A stretch of 64,000 nucleotides of DNA from assembly GCA_025617745.1 (NCBI GenBank), contig CM046868.1:24791608-24855607 (forward strand). Reading direction: 5' to 3'. The stretch's first letter is position 1, and every line of letters begins with the position of its first letter. The translations under genes and the position numbers were made by a program. The stretch comes from Heliocidaris erythrogramma (taxonomy: Eukaryota > Echinodermata > Echinoidea > Camarodonta > Echinometridae). Of the stretch, positions 11,431 through 21,358 are shown piece by piece. The notes beneath the pieces were generated by a model. It was given only the letters and a program-made list of their open reading frames with translations, was not told the DNA's origin and did not search any database.

Positions 11431-13461
11431 ATCAGGTACATATGTACCTCACTAGGTGTTCCACATGGTGAAATGTTTCAGTATCAAAACCAATTTGGTT
11501 GAACTTAATATTTTAATATACAAACACCATAGATGATCCTGGCAGAAAATTGAACATATCAAAGTACTAGAAAAGTGCATGAGGTCGTTTAAAATAACAT
11601 ATACATTTATACTTGAACAACTGTTGAATTTGTTTATATAAAACAAAAGATTGTTTACTGTAAAACATGATAAATAATTAAACAAATTATCATTTAATTA
11701 CAAAATTGGTAACAAAGTCAAATAAATTCTAAAATGCATCAAAAATCAGTAAATTCAACATAAAATAGTGTGTTGCCGAAAAGAGTTGTATATATTCCCC
11801 AGCATTAACTTCAAATAACAATACATGTACTGAACAAAAAAACATAAATCATTTCAGTAAATTGATAAGATATCCATAAATGTGAAAATCTTATTGCTTT
11901 AAAGCATAATATGGTAAAAGAGACAAGCCTCTCCATGATTATTTGAGTGATAACGATGAAGTGCATTTATCCCAAACAAATTTTGTAACAATAAAACACA
12001 AGTGTCAAAGTTTACATCAAAATATGGAAACTTGTCTTTGAGGGCCAACTCAAACTTGCCAACTTAATTGCACATGTCCCTATAAAACAAATGGGTAATA
12101 GTCAAATGCAGAGAGTGTTTCCATGTAAACTTTTATCTGGAAGACTATAAATTGAATACAAAATACAGAACCGATTGATTATTCTTCACGACTGTTAAAT
12201 ACATAAAGAAAAAGAAACATAGGATTTGAAGGTTTGCATGGTGAAGTTGTAATTCTGAAAAAAGGTTTGCGGTACTACCATGTTTTTTTTCTGAAAAAGA
12301 AACATCTTGGTTGAAGTGACAACCATTTATGTTAAACCTCATGTTATATATTGTTAAAATATTAAATTCTTGATTACAGATGAAAAGTATGTAAGATCTG
12401 GATTTTCAAATGAAATATCACAAAGAAATACTCTTCAACAGCAAGACATTATATCAAACATAGTCATTCATATAATGAATTACTAGATACACTGGTGTGC
12501 ATATTAAGTGTTTGAATAACAAAGTTTAGTGTTCTTATGAACTTTTCTACTTATTTTTTTCTTCAATTGTTAATATTATTTTCGGAGTTAAAAAAAAGTA
12601 TTTGTCCAAAAGTAGATTTGTCCATCTAAAAATAAACAGAAAGACCTAAAAAGTGCTACATAGCTTATAAATGTGATCAAATTGAGGTAAACATTGTATA
12701 TTCTCTAATATAAAAACAAATGCACACTAACCACATTTAAAAAAGAATGTAATTTGTTCATATCATGCCTGCATGTTTGTAGTACTGCTGTAACATGGAT
12801 CCCGTGTAGCAAGATCATAAATATATCAAAACCAAGGTGCAATAGTTTTAATCGCTCTTCAAATTCACAATCGCCTTTTGCTTCAGCCCTAGATTTTGTA
12901 GAAAAAAACGCATTCCAGGTGCTTTCAAAAGGAAGCACTGGAATGTGAATAAAAAATTTGTATGATCTTTTGTCATTAGAATTCATTTGAATCTGCAAAT
13001 CAATTACCCATTTTTTTCTGAATATTCTCAATAATATAACACCACCCATTAAATTTAGCACTTGCTTAAGTAAGCTCCATTTTAATACCCCTTGTTATAT
13101 ATCCTTTCCTTGAAATTACAATTTAAAAAACAAGTTATAGTCAACCCCTGAGTATTTGGTAGATGTACATACATGTACAAATATACAACCTCTCCAATAA
13201 AGATATTACAAACTATCATTTCAAAAGGGAAATTTGACAGTCCAACTTCTTTGTATCTTATTCTTTTTATAGCCTAGATATAACAAGGTTTCAATATAAT
13301 GGTAATTTCCTTGGTTCGAATTGTATTTTATCTCTTTTGAGCCTAGATATAACAAGGTTTTAATATATCAGTTTGTCACAACCAGGTTTCACTGTAAATA
13401 TAAATAAATACCATATATATATATATATATACATCACAAAAAATTAGATCCCAACGATAGA
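11431..13461 (-). other. AT-rich region downstream of gene A, possible 3' UTR
   Basis: The region follows the stop codon of the minus-strand UBAN gene. It is AT-rich and lacks clear mobile elements. An ATTAAA signal on the minus strand (13359-13364) would end the transcript about 100 nt after the stop. The unusually repeat-poor run down to about 11.4 kb would also fit a long 3' UTR. Neither choice is shown by the sequence alone. The block AGCCTAGATATAACAAGG occurs twice, near 13273 and 13340. Confidence 0.3.
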
Positions 13462-13725
13462 TCAATGTAATACTAATTCTTCAACCCTCTTCGTCTGTGC
13501 AGCTGCTATTGTTCCTATCTGGTATGTCTTAGGTGGAGATGTAATGACGTGTCCCAATATTGAGCGATCGTCGTACTGAGGGGGAGGATCCACAAGAGCT
13601 GCTGTTTGGGGGAGGTGGCCTGCTGGGGTCGTGAACCCTCGGTCGGTCTCATCAAATCCGACAGGTATGTCACGCACTACGTCACTCGGAAGGGCATAGC
13701 CAGCATCATCCCAAGAGTCCAAATT
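13462..13725 (-). CDS. UBAN gene exon 5 (residues 342-428), Pro-rich tail
   Basis: The exon follows a TTATCCAG acceptor and ends with TGA at 13464-13462. It encodes NLDSWDDAGYALP, then a Pro-rich segment with VDPPPQYDD. No zinc finger is present, unlike the C-termini of ABIN-2 and CEP55. The acceptor's pyrimidine tract is a CT microsatellite (GA on the plus strand, about 13740-13775). Confidence 0.78.
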   Translation of the reverse strand, partial: NLDSWDDAGYALPSDVVRDIPVGFDETDRGFTTPAGHLPQTAALVDPPPQYDDRSILGHVITSPPKTYQIGTIAAAQTKRVEELVLH

Positions 13726-13741
13726 CTGGATAAGAGGAAGA

Positions 13742-13778
<37 letters not shown>

Positions 13779-16532
13779 GAGCAAAATTAGTATTTTCATA
13801 CAGGCAAATACTCCTGAATACTTCATCCTAGCGAAACACAATTTGGTGCCATCAAATATAATTTATGCGTTCTTACATTGATTTTAAAGACTGTCAATAT
13901 TGAAAATAAGAAACAGGATTAATTAATTTGCATTAATAATAATAATAATAATCATAATACATTTATAAAGCGCAGTAACTATCCAACAATGTGTATATAT
14001 TCTACTGCGCTGCATGAGTTCCTGATATGCTTGTTATTAATTGAATAGATACGCTTTGAGTTTTGATTTAAAAATATTCACAGATGGGGATTATAGAGTC
14101 AATAGTCAACTATAAATGATCACAATGCTTGTCTCCCTTCTCATGCATAGCATCACTTTCACTGGAAAGTCCGCCTCACTGTCCCCCATAGATATATCAA
14201 TTAGCATCCTTAAAATATCCTGGTGAAACTAAAACAGGAATTAGTCCTTTGTTGCAACAAGGAAGTGACACTTACCTCTTCATACATGTTGGCATAGTAC
14301 TTCTGAACATGCTGGGTAGCCGGTTTGACATATCTTGGGATCTTAGCTCTTTGTTGGTCCTGATATCTTGTGATCTAAAAATAAATAGTCAGAAACAGAG
14401 GTTAAACTTCATGAGAATAAGAAACATACAACAAGCATACGCAGACATTTGTTTATTAACAGAATTTTCACCTTTAATTATATTCCTTCTACATTTCCAC
14501 AAAAAATGATGAAAATACCAAGAACTTGAAAATGACAGATGCCCTAAAGACGGATGTACAGATGAACTTTCCTTACATACAGTGTATATCTGTTTAAAAA
14601 TACACTCCCTGCAATTTTCTTTGAATGTCTAAATTTGTAATGTGAAGTGAATCACGGTGACTTTTTTTTCTTTTTCTTTTTCGATAGCAAAAAATAGTTA
14701 CCTGAACTTTGAGAGAACTGGCAAAGTCTTCTGCTTTCTTGAGTTGTTTTTTAAGCTCTGCATTCTCCTTCTGACTATGTTCTCTATCTTTCTTCTCATG
14801 TTTGAAGTCATCAAGGCAAATTGAAATCTGTCAGAAAATTGAAAATATATTTCATTCGGTTAAATTATCTGAATAGACCTTGACACATTATTTAACAAAT
14901 TGCGAGAGTATACTTTCATGGATCTTAGTTTTCTGCTCGATCTTGACTTATGTTTTCAGTCCTTACTTGTTGCTTAAAGGGAGTGGCAAGTCGTAATCCA
15001 TGGGCCTGACCAGTTGGCCTGACTCGGGGAAATTCGGATACAATCAGGTCCAATCGTGCGCTACCGAATGTTATTGCCAGATTCCTCGCGTGATCGTTAA
15101 CTCGAATCCCTAAATACGTAACCGACCAATGAGATTCAAATACTGGAATAAAGAACGCGCGATCTTGTTTACTCAAATTTGGGTCAATGTGCGAACTTTT
15201 ATTAGCTGCGCGCGATAAATTGAAGTCGCTTTGAACTTTGATCCAGAGAAAGGAGCAGCCAACTGTAAAACCGCCCATAGATTGCGACTTGTCGCTCCCT
15301 TTAAATAGTAACTCTGAAAATGACATGTTGTAGAAAGAGAGCCTTTACCTGTTGGGTATAAAGGTCCGCTTGTTGGTCCATCTCTGTCTTGTGATTGGCT
15401 ACTTTCTTCTCCAGATGGTCCACCTTCGCTTTAAGATCTACCACCCGCTTGCTCATATGATACAAGTCTCTGTCCTTATCAGCATCTTTCTTGCCTCTCC
15501 TCCCATTCTCTTCCTCCTCCCGCCCTTGCTTCATGGCTGCTTCCAATCTCCTTGTCAAGTCCTGTCGCTTCTTCTCCGACTGCTTCAGGGTGAGTTGAAC
15601 GGCCTCGTACTCCCGCTGAATCCTCTCCACTTCTGACTTTCGCTCGGCGGCCCGCACTCGAGCATCAGTCCACCTCAGCTCCAGCTCCTCGCTCCTGTTG
15701 CGCTGGTCGGCAAGCTTCGTTTCGAGACGTCGGCCTTTCTCTGACAGCTCCTTAACTTTATCCTCTGCTTGCTTGGTTTGGGATGTGAGGTTGACTACAA
15801 TGACCTCCCTCTCCTTGTCGTATTTTTGCCACCGACTGTTCATCTTCGTGACCTCTTTGACTTGTCTGAGGGCGTCTTTCTTCTCTCGTTGCAGTTGGAT
15901 AATCTGTCGGTTAGCATCTTCTAATTGAGTTTCCAAGGAACCAGGTGATCCTCCAATACCAGCTTGGATGTCATTCTCCTGTAAAAATAAAAACAAAAGT
16001 AATTTTGTAATTCTGAGGTCACCATGAAAAATATGCATCCTAAAATAGTCTGAACATTTCCATGTAAAGGTGAATTCCAACTTCTATTTAGATCGTAATA
16101 GACACTATGCTGACAAATTGTTTAACATCCCTATAATAGGGGCTTTTTCTAAATCAAAACGTGGGCCCAATATTGATTTTCTACATGTAACGTACTAAGT
16201 CTAAGATTTAGTCTACGTTCAGGTTTCACTATTAAACTGCCGACAAAAATTGCATGTCTGAGGCAGGAGGTCTACAAATCTCCGTAGAAATGAGGCAGGA
16301 CGTTGTAGCTGATGCTCTGTTCTAAATAATGCGATGTGGTTGCATAAAGTGCTTTGAGTGTTACCTGATTTTCCAATGAGTCTGAATAAATAGGCGGTGG
16401 GCTGGAAACCTCAGCGAATATCCGAGGCGACGTACGCGAGGAGCTCTGGCGACGATATTTCTCGTGTCCGCAATGACAGACGTGCTCCTTTATTCCGTCT
16501 GTGTTGTCTATATCAAGAGTAGTTTGAGCCAT
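13462..16532 (-). CDS. TNIP (ABIN)/CEP55-like UBAN coiled-coil protein, five exons
   Basis: Joining the minus-strand exons 16532-16365, 15978-15349, 14827-14702, 14374-14276 and 13725-13462 gives 428 residues plus stop. Every join is phase 0 with GT-AG borders. Residues 72-114 form a coiled coil ending in the block RWQKYDKERE (105-114), like KWQRY in ABIN-2 and the WxxYDxxRE block of CEP55. Residues 115-266 are a long charged coiled coil. Residues 267-305 hold the UBAN-type block LDDFKHEKKDRE (271-282), which in NEMO, optineurin and ABINs binds linear ubiquitin. The tail (342-428) is Pro-rich and lacks the C-terminal zinc finger of ABIN-2 and CEP55. In vertebrates ABINs restrain NF-kappaB signalling with A20, while CEP55 recruits ESCRT in cytokinesis. 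The kappaB-like promoter favours the ABIN reading. The start context (ACAATGG) is good. Family assignment is firm; the exact orthologue is not. Confidence 0.88.
13740..13775. repeat. GA microsatellite forming the pyrimidine tract of intron 4
   Basis: On the minus strand this is an uninterrupted CT run followed by CCCTCTTCCTCTTATCCAG, ending exactly at the exon 5 acceptor. It is the only pyrimidine tract available to that splice site. Confidence 0.8.
13935..14010 (-). repeat. Retroposon 3' tail in intron 4
   Basis: An AAT run at 13936-13953 followed by CATTTATAAAGCGC is the reverse complement of the GCGCTATAAATG plus ATT-repeat tail that ends many LINEs and SINEs of marine invertebrates. Only the tail can be seen. 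Confidence 0.5.
14276..14374 (-). CDS. UBAN gene exon 4 (residues 309-341)
   Basis: This exon of 33 codons runs from a TTTTAG acceptor to a GAAGAG/GTAAGT donor. It encodes a basic and aromatic segment ending QHVQKYYANMYEE. It keeps the frame open between the UBAN exon and the Pro-rich last exon, and both splice sites are near consensus. I recognise no motif in it. Confidence 0.75.
14702..14827 (-). CDS. UBAN gene exon 3 (residues 267-308), ubiquitin-binding block
   Basis: This exon of 42 codons lies between a CTGACAG acceptor and a CAG/GTAACT donor. It encodes LDDFKHEKKDREHSQ followed by a Lys/Glu coiled coil. The DDF and DRE residues match the core of the UBAN signature in NEMO, optineurin and ABINs. 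The exon is too short to show up as a long open frame and was found from phase and splice sites. Confidence 0.85.
14978..15300. mobile_element. TTAA-flanked MITE in intron 2 of the UBAN gene
   Basis: The ends read AGGGAGTGGCAAGTCG and, in reverse complement, AGGGAGCGACAAGTCG. They stay similar for about 28 bp with four mismatches. TTAA directly flanks both sides (14974-14977 and 15301-15304), as expected for a TTAA target duplication of the Kolobok or piggyBac type; AG...CT ends fit Kolobok better. The element is 323 bp and GC-richer than the intron, and stops 48 bp short of exon 2. A 133-codon frame inside it is incidental. Confidence 0.8.
15349..15978 (-). CDS. UBAN gene exon 2 (residues 57-266), coiled-coil rod
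   Basis: This 630-bp exon runs from an ACAG/GAGAATG acceptor to a CAACAG/GTAAAG donor. It encodes 210 residues of almost unbroken heptad-like, Lys/Glu/Arg-rich sequence with the WQKYDKERE block near its start. Its end (QADLYTQQ) is the first half of the ubiquitin-binding block, which continues in exon 3. Its base composition is clearly richer in G and C than the flanking introns. Confidence 0.9.
16365..16532 (-). CDS. UBAN gene exon 1 (residues 1-56)
   Basis: It opens with ATG at 16532 and ends at a CAG/GTAACA donor. The peptide is short and polar, with a small Cys/His cluster (HVCHCGH, residues 17-23) and a Ser/Pro-rich segment with SSPPPIYSDS. It shows no coiled coil, so it is the free N-terminal arm before the coiled-coil rod. 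Confidence 0.85.
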
Positions 16533-16581
16533 TGTAACACGAAAGGCAAAAGAAAGTCAACTTACTAATGAAGAGTTCGAA

Positions 16582-16589
16582 TATATATA
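16582..16589 (-). promoter_or_regulatory. Alternative TATA-like sequence
   Basis: TATATATA on the minus strand lies about 50 bp upstream of the UBAN gene start codon. It would allow only a very short 5' UTR, and is weaker than the TATAAAA box further upstream. Confidence 0.25.
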
Positions 16590-16698
16590 AAATCTAAACT
16601 AGAATAGACACAGTGAGCTGTAAAGGCAACAAAATTTCAGAAAGCTTTTAGATTGTGCTCAGCAGTAACTTATGAGATCGATGAGAGTGTGTAAGTGG

Positions 16699-16705
16699 TT
16701 TTATA
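16699..16705 (-). promoter_or_regulatory. TATAAAA box of the UBAN gene
   Basis: A canonical TATAAAA reads on the minus strand 167-173 bp upstream of the start codon. A start site about 30 bp downstream, near 16670, would give a 5' UTR of about 140 nt. Two kappaB-like sites sit within the next 110 bp upstream. Confidence 0.5.
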
Positions 16706-16755
16706 TCCAGTGCTAGCATGCAGTGCGTGCATATCATTGCAGCTTGAATGACTTG

Positions 16756-16765
16756 TGGAATCCCC
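16756..16765 (-). promoter_or_regulatory. Rel/NF-kappaB-like site
   Basis: TGGAATCCCC on the plus strand fits HGGARNYYCC. It lies about 90 bp upstream of the inferred transcription start of the UBAN gene. Confidence 0.45.
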
Positions 16766-16806
16766 GCGAATAATCGCGTGCGTTTGCGTCATATACATAC
16801 ATGGAA

Positions 16807-16816
16807 GGGGTTTCCC
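16807..16816 (-). promoter_or_regulatory. Consensus kappaB site
   Basis: GGGGTTTCCC fits GGGRNNYYCC at every position, and with the next C forms the near-symmetric GGGGTTTCCCC. It lies about 275 bp upstream of the start codon and about 140 bp upstream of the inferred start site. Confidence 0.5.
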
Positions 16817-19800
16817 CGAGAGGTCGAGGGAAGGCACTCAAACCATCGATCTAGCTCCACCGGTTTGCTGGGGTTTGCTGTTATTATTTTGATTATTGTG
16901 TTCATATATTCAAGGTGATAAGGAAAAGGTAAATTTTTTTTTCTGCTTCTGCTTGTAATTGTATGAAAGGAAAATTACGATGGGATTTTGCATGTAGGCC
17001 GATCAATAAGGCCAAATCAAAATTGAAGTCATGCACATTATGAAGAGCTGCAAGCAAGGCCGAGGGTGTGCTAAGTGGACATTACGCGAAAGGTACGTAT
17101 GTTTTTGTAATTTGTTCAGTTATTTAATAACATAACTATACGGTCTATACCTGTATCGTCTTAACTGATGTCACCGACGACAGGTCTACATTCAGCAGGA
17201 GCAGGAAGAAATGACATAAATGGTACCCCGGTGTACCTAATAAAAATCGGCCATTTTGTTGAATTATTTAATTTTTTTTTAGGGCTGTACCCTGGGTTAC
17301 CAAAAAGTGGGAAATTATTTTGGTGTGATTTTTTCAACATTGAATTGTGTCCAATGTTCTTGTAAAAAATCATATAAGTCATGTATTTTTATCAAATTCA
17401 TTGTTGTGGTGAGTAATTATTCTATTATTGGTTTCTATTTCTTCGATTTGAAAGAGGGCTTGGGCCAGCAGGGTCATAATATTAAACACCATCAGCCTGC
17501 TCTTTGTCTCCCCCGTCACTCGCCTCCCTAAAAACCGCTACCATGTACACAGATCAGCGGCCTGCTCGTCCCAAAACTTCTGTATTGCAAGATATCGTGC
17601 TCATTCAACTTTCTCGGTCCTTGAAATCGTCCGTCTTTTACGTCCTTTCCCTTACAGTAAATTCAAAGTTTGACAGCTAAAATACAGCAATGATGATGTG
17701 ATTTTTTTAGGAAGAAGTGAAATAAAATCAAGTTCTAAAGCCGCGGGAGCTAGCTATAGCCACTGCGCTTGTGAGGGCTAGCTTGCTAGCACGAGCAGCA
17801 ATATACAGTGCATGCTCACCATGCATAATAACACTGCACTGTTTAACATGCATTGAGAATGACTATGTACACGCACTGCATCTCTGGGGTTGTACTCTAG
17901 TGGACGTGAGATGGCGCTACACAACGTGGTACCCCGGGGTACAACGCTGCCCCGGGGTACCGCGTGGTAGAAACTGTAAATAATTATAACCAACTAATTC
18001 CTCTCATGTACGTGTGGGTTATCATGTTGCACACAGTAGGCCGAATGATTACTTTGAAGTTGCGTCTCAGTATCGTTTTTTTTTTGCCCGCGTTTTTGTT
18101 TCTGTTTTCTTGTTGTTGTTGTTGTTATAGTTTGGCTTTGTGTCTGTGTTTTTGTTTTTTCTTAGAATCTACCTTTGCTGTAATCATTGTGCAAGTGGCA
18201 TGAACCCAAAATGACCATGACTGTTCTCGTTAGGACATGCTGGCTACAATATATACGACAGAAATAAGGTGTATATTTTTGGTATATTAAGAGTGAATGA
18301 TGTTGATTACATTTCCTCTTTCTTCTTGGACTTAAGCAGTGACTCACAGGGAATTTGAAATGATTATAGGCCGCTAATCATGAATCGTATATCACCGTAC
18401 CAGTCACATTTTTTCAAGTCATCCCGCTAGCAGGATATTCGTTATAATTATGATTAGACAGCTCAGTGATTACAAATAGGAGGAAACCTGTATAGGCATA
18501 GCCGGGCGGATCCAGGGGCCCGAAACGGCAGCCGTATTGATAAAAAGGGAGAAAGGGGAATTGAAGGGAGGGGAAAAAAGTATATTCCCCTTTTCTTACC
18601 CCCTCCTTCCTATAGCCCCCTTCCCATCTCTCTCCCTCCCCCCCCCCCCCCCCCATACCGAGTAGGTTTCGTCAAACATGCAGAGGGCATGCCCCTTTGT
18701 TGAAGTTGTTTCATTTCTTGATATTTTGCAGAGTAAGCCAAATATTTATTTACTTTAAAACAATTTTAAGCAATGATTATGGTATGAAAATGACGGTAAT
18801 ACCATATGGGGCGGGGGCGGGGGGCGGCGGGGGCAGTGTATTGCACAATTTCGGGGATTGGTAATACCATGAAGCTACAATACAAGAGCATGGTAAGCAG
18901 ACAATAAAATGCACGGATGAGGGGAAGTGTACTTTCCGACCGCATAGTCTCATGATTCAGACCCACTACAACTCTCAACGAGAATACACAGTACAATGTT
19001 CGTTGCAGTAATGGTAAGCTCATTTATGCATTCATTCGTTCATTCGTCTATTCGTTGTCCAATATTTATTTGTTATTATTAAATCAACATCAAGATCAGG
19101 ATTTCATTTGAGTGGATCACAAAAAAAAAAAAAAAAAAAAAAATGATAATCAAACAGCAATTCACTCCCATGTCATAATAAGAGTTTTTTGATGGGTTCG
19201 AATTCCAGTTCGTGTAGAGGTGGTGCGATCCGTTAGATTCAACTCAAATGGTCATTAAACACACAGAAATATCAAAATACAATAGACAAACAAATAAATA
19301 TTTATATAGGTAGATAAATAAAAATATATAGACAATGACCACAAAAACAACAACTACACATCACATTTCTACATTTTTATTAGAGTGTGACCAACTGACC
19401 ATGATGTCTGAGTCATGAGGTCATGACAAAATCAGCTTTTTGCCTATTTTGTCAATAATTAGGCCTCATATAACGTCACGTTTTATCAGTGTAACGTCAT
19501 AACTAGGCGAATTCAGGCGATTTACACCCAACGCACACGCTGACACACAAAAAGTACACAAATTTAAAAAAGAATAAACATTTGCATTGCGAAGGCGTAT
19601 CCATGACGATGAATCACTAAAAGTTTTCAAAATATTTGAATTGTTTATCATTTCCAAATATTGAGGGGCATAGGTATAATGCAGGCCGGGGGGGGGGGGG
19701 GGGGGACCATTACTCGTTGGATGAAAATAATGCAAATGAATAAGGAGGGTATGGGGTCGATCCGGTGTCTGCTTTTCTTCTCTTTTTCTTTTTGTTCTTT

Positions 19801-20029
19801 GTTCTTGTTATTTTCCTTTTTATTTGATTAATGCATGGGCTCGTACCCACTTTCCGACGCCACTGTAAATTTCACATTTTGCAAAAAAAAAATCAGTTTA
19901 GTAAACCGAAATATTTTATTTTTTGCACAGCTCTAGGCTGTAGGTAACCAGAGAAAAAGAACATGTAGACATTATGAATTAATATTTAGTTATTATAATA
20001 TCATAATTGATAGGATTGAAGTAAATTGA
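16817..20029. other. Gene-free intergenic stretch
   Basis: No gene was supported. There is a perfect 14-bp palindrome, GTACCCCGGGGTAC, at about 17930-17943 with a partial second copy downstream. C runs lie at about 18637-18654, G runs at 19688-19705, and an A run at about 19122-19143. A GGTTCGAATTCC B-box-like remnant lies near 19196. The GGCGGATCCAGGGG block near 18506 looks like one end of a G-rich MITE whose partner is not clear. Confidence 0.4.
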
Positions 20030-20275
20030 ATATATCATAAAGAAAGTAAATGTGAGAAAATTACAATGCCCCGGGCGTACGCATGGAATTGGTCTTGATG
20101 TACCCCTTGTACGCTCGATGGAAAGAGAGGAGCTATATGTGAGATTGTTACATTGCTTCGACGGGAGCCCGGATAGCTCAGTTGGTAGAGCACTGGTCAT
20201 GTAATCCAGGGTCCCGGGTTCGAATCCCGGTCGGGGCATTGTAATTTTCGCACATTTACTTTCTTTATGATATAT
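20030..20275. mobile_element. Inverted-repeat element enclosing a tRNA-like sequence
   Basis: The arms 20030-20073 and 20232-20275 are reverse complements over 44 bp with one mismatch; each includes AAAGAAAGTAAATGTG and TTACAATGCCCC. The right arm begins inside the 3' end of the tRNA-like sequence. TAATATTTAGTT occurs just outside on both sides (about 19980-19991 and 20278-20289) and could be a target duplication. The element is short and has no open frame. Confidence 0.65.
20167..20238 (+). tRNA. tRNA-like sequence (degenerate anticodon arm), probably SINE-related
   Basis: The 72-nt cloverleaf has an acceptor stem GCCCGGA/TCGGGGC (one G-G mismatch), a D arm TAGCTCAGTTGGTAGAGC with a perfect A box, and a T arm CCCGGGTTCGAATCCCGG with a perfect B box. 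The best anticodon loop is CATGTAA, giving TGT, but position 33 is A instead of T and the stem has a T-T mismatch. The 5' half resembles animal tRNA-Lys. A working tRNA is unlikely; a pol III promoter within a mobile element is the better reading. Confidence 0.55.
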
Positions 20276-20510
20276 ATAATATTTAGTTGTTTTATTTGAA
20301 GTAAAACAATGTGAAAATAAACGATAGATTTTAAAAAGTCCACATAACCACGAAAATCACTTTATAATAATTAATTTAAAAATGAGTTCGAAATAGAAAG
20401 ATGTATATCATGAATAAAAGATATTGTATTCAGCATTATTGGAAAGTTGTTTTGGCTTTTTGTCTAAAAAGAAAAGAGATAAACGATCATGAAACGAAAT
20501 ATATAGGGTA

Positions 20511-21053
20511 TCATCTATATATTACGCAATTCTTTCCTTCATATTCATTTAAGGAATTGAATGTGCTCAAATGACCGAAAAGAAAGACTTTTTTCTTACC
20601 ACTCTTTTGATTCTGTTTCATCAGGTCACTGGGTTCTATGTTGCAATATTTTGTTACCATAAATTCGTATTTACATATACATGTACTTCCGCACGTAGAG
20701 TGAGTTGAGCGTGTAACATGCCACATATTCGCGTTAGAGTTATGATTTTTAACAGTAATGCATTTTTTCGGCTTCGAAACTATAGCATTGCGCAATGACT
20801 TGTTTACTAGTAAATTAATGTCGATTTCAAGGTCATAGTAATAAAAACGAACTTTCTCGTTGCAACACGACTTGTCGGGACCAAAGATCATTTGGTGCGA
20901 TAACGTTGAGCCCCAGTTACCGATGTTTTTAGCAAACTTGACGTCTCTGTTTCTCATTACGAAATTCATGGGACTATTTAAAGGCGATCTGGTATTTGTG
21001 GAGAAAGTATGATTGTTTTGGACATTCTGTATCATTCTGATACTGCATGTCAA
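20511..21053 (-). CDS. Unassigned 180-codon open frame
   Basis: This is one of the longer uninterrupted frames outside the two genes. The product has no recognised domain. It contains Cys clusters (CCNEK, and STCGSTCICKYEF near residues 120-132) but no signal peptide or membrane helix. A donor-like AGTG/GTAAGA lies near the 3' end and an ATGCAG acceptor-like site near the 5' end, so an internal exon is possible. Chance openness in AT-rich DNA is equally possible. Confidence 0.2.
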   Translation of the reverse strand: MTCSIRMIQNVQNNHTFSTNTRSPLNSPMNFVMRNRDVKFAKNIGNWGSTLSHQMIFGPDKSCCNEKVRFYYYDLEIDINLLVNKSLRNAIVSKPKKCITVKNHNSNANMWHVTRSTHSTCGSTCICKYEFMVTKYCNIEPSDLMKQNQKSGKKKVFLFGHLSTFNSLNEYEGKNCVIYR

Positions 21054-21358
21054 AATATTTCTAGTTCGGAAAAGTCGTTCCTTGTGCAGATTGTCGGGAT
21101 TTCCGGAGGCGCAGCGGCTATATCCAACGAGTCGGTCTTGTGGACTGTAGCCAATATGTTGTAAAACGGAGCAAATGAATACAGCATCTTATTTTTAAAA
21201 AGGGGGGTCAATAAAAATTTAATCACCAATAAGTTGTTCACACATCTACGAATAATAATCTTACATTTCTACTTAAGGGGATACGGGGGAGGGGGTCCTC
21301 CCAGTGTTAAATATCGTATGCTCGATCTGTAATGAAAATCACAAGTCAGAAAAAATTG

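Noticed and set aside
14925-15326. 133-codon minus-strand frame between exons 2 and 3 of the UBAN gene.
   Set aside because: It lies almost wholly within the TTAA-flanked MITE and lacks splice continuity with the gene.
17925-17962. Possible CpG-rich promoter with GTACCCCGGGGTAC palindromes.
   Set aside because: No gene starts nearby on either strand, and the GC-rich patch is only about 200 bp.
19979-20239. Minus-strand frame beginning MPRPGFEPGT.
   Set aside because: This peptide is the common artefact of translating the antisense of a tRNA-like sequence.
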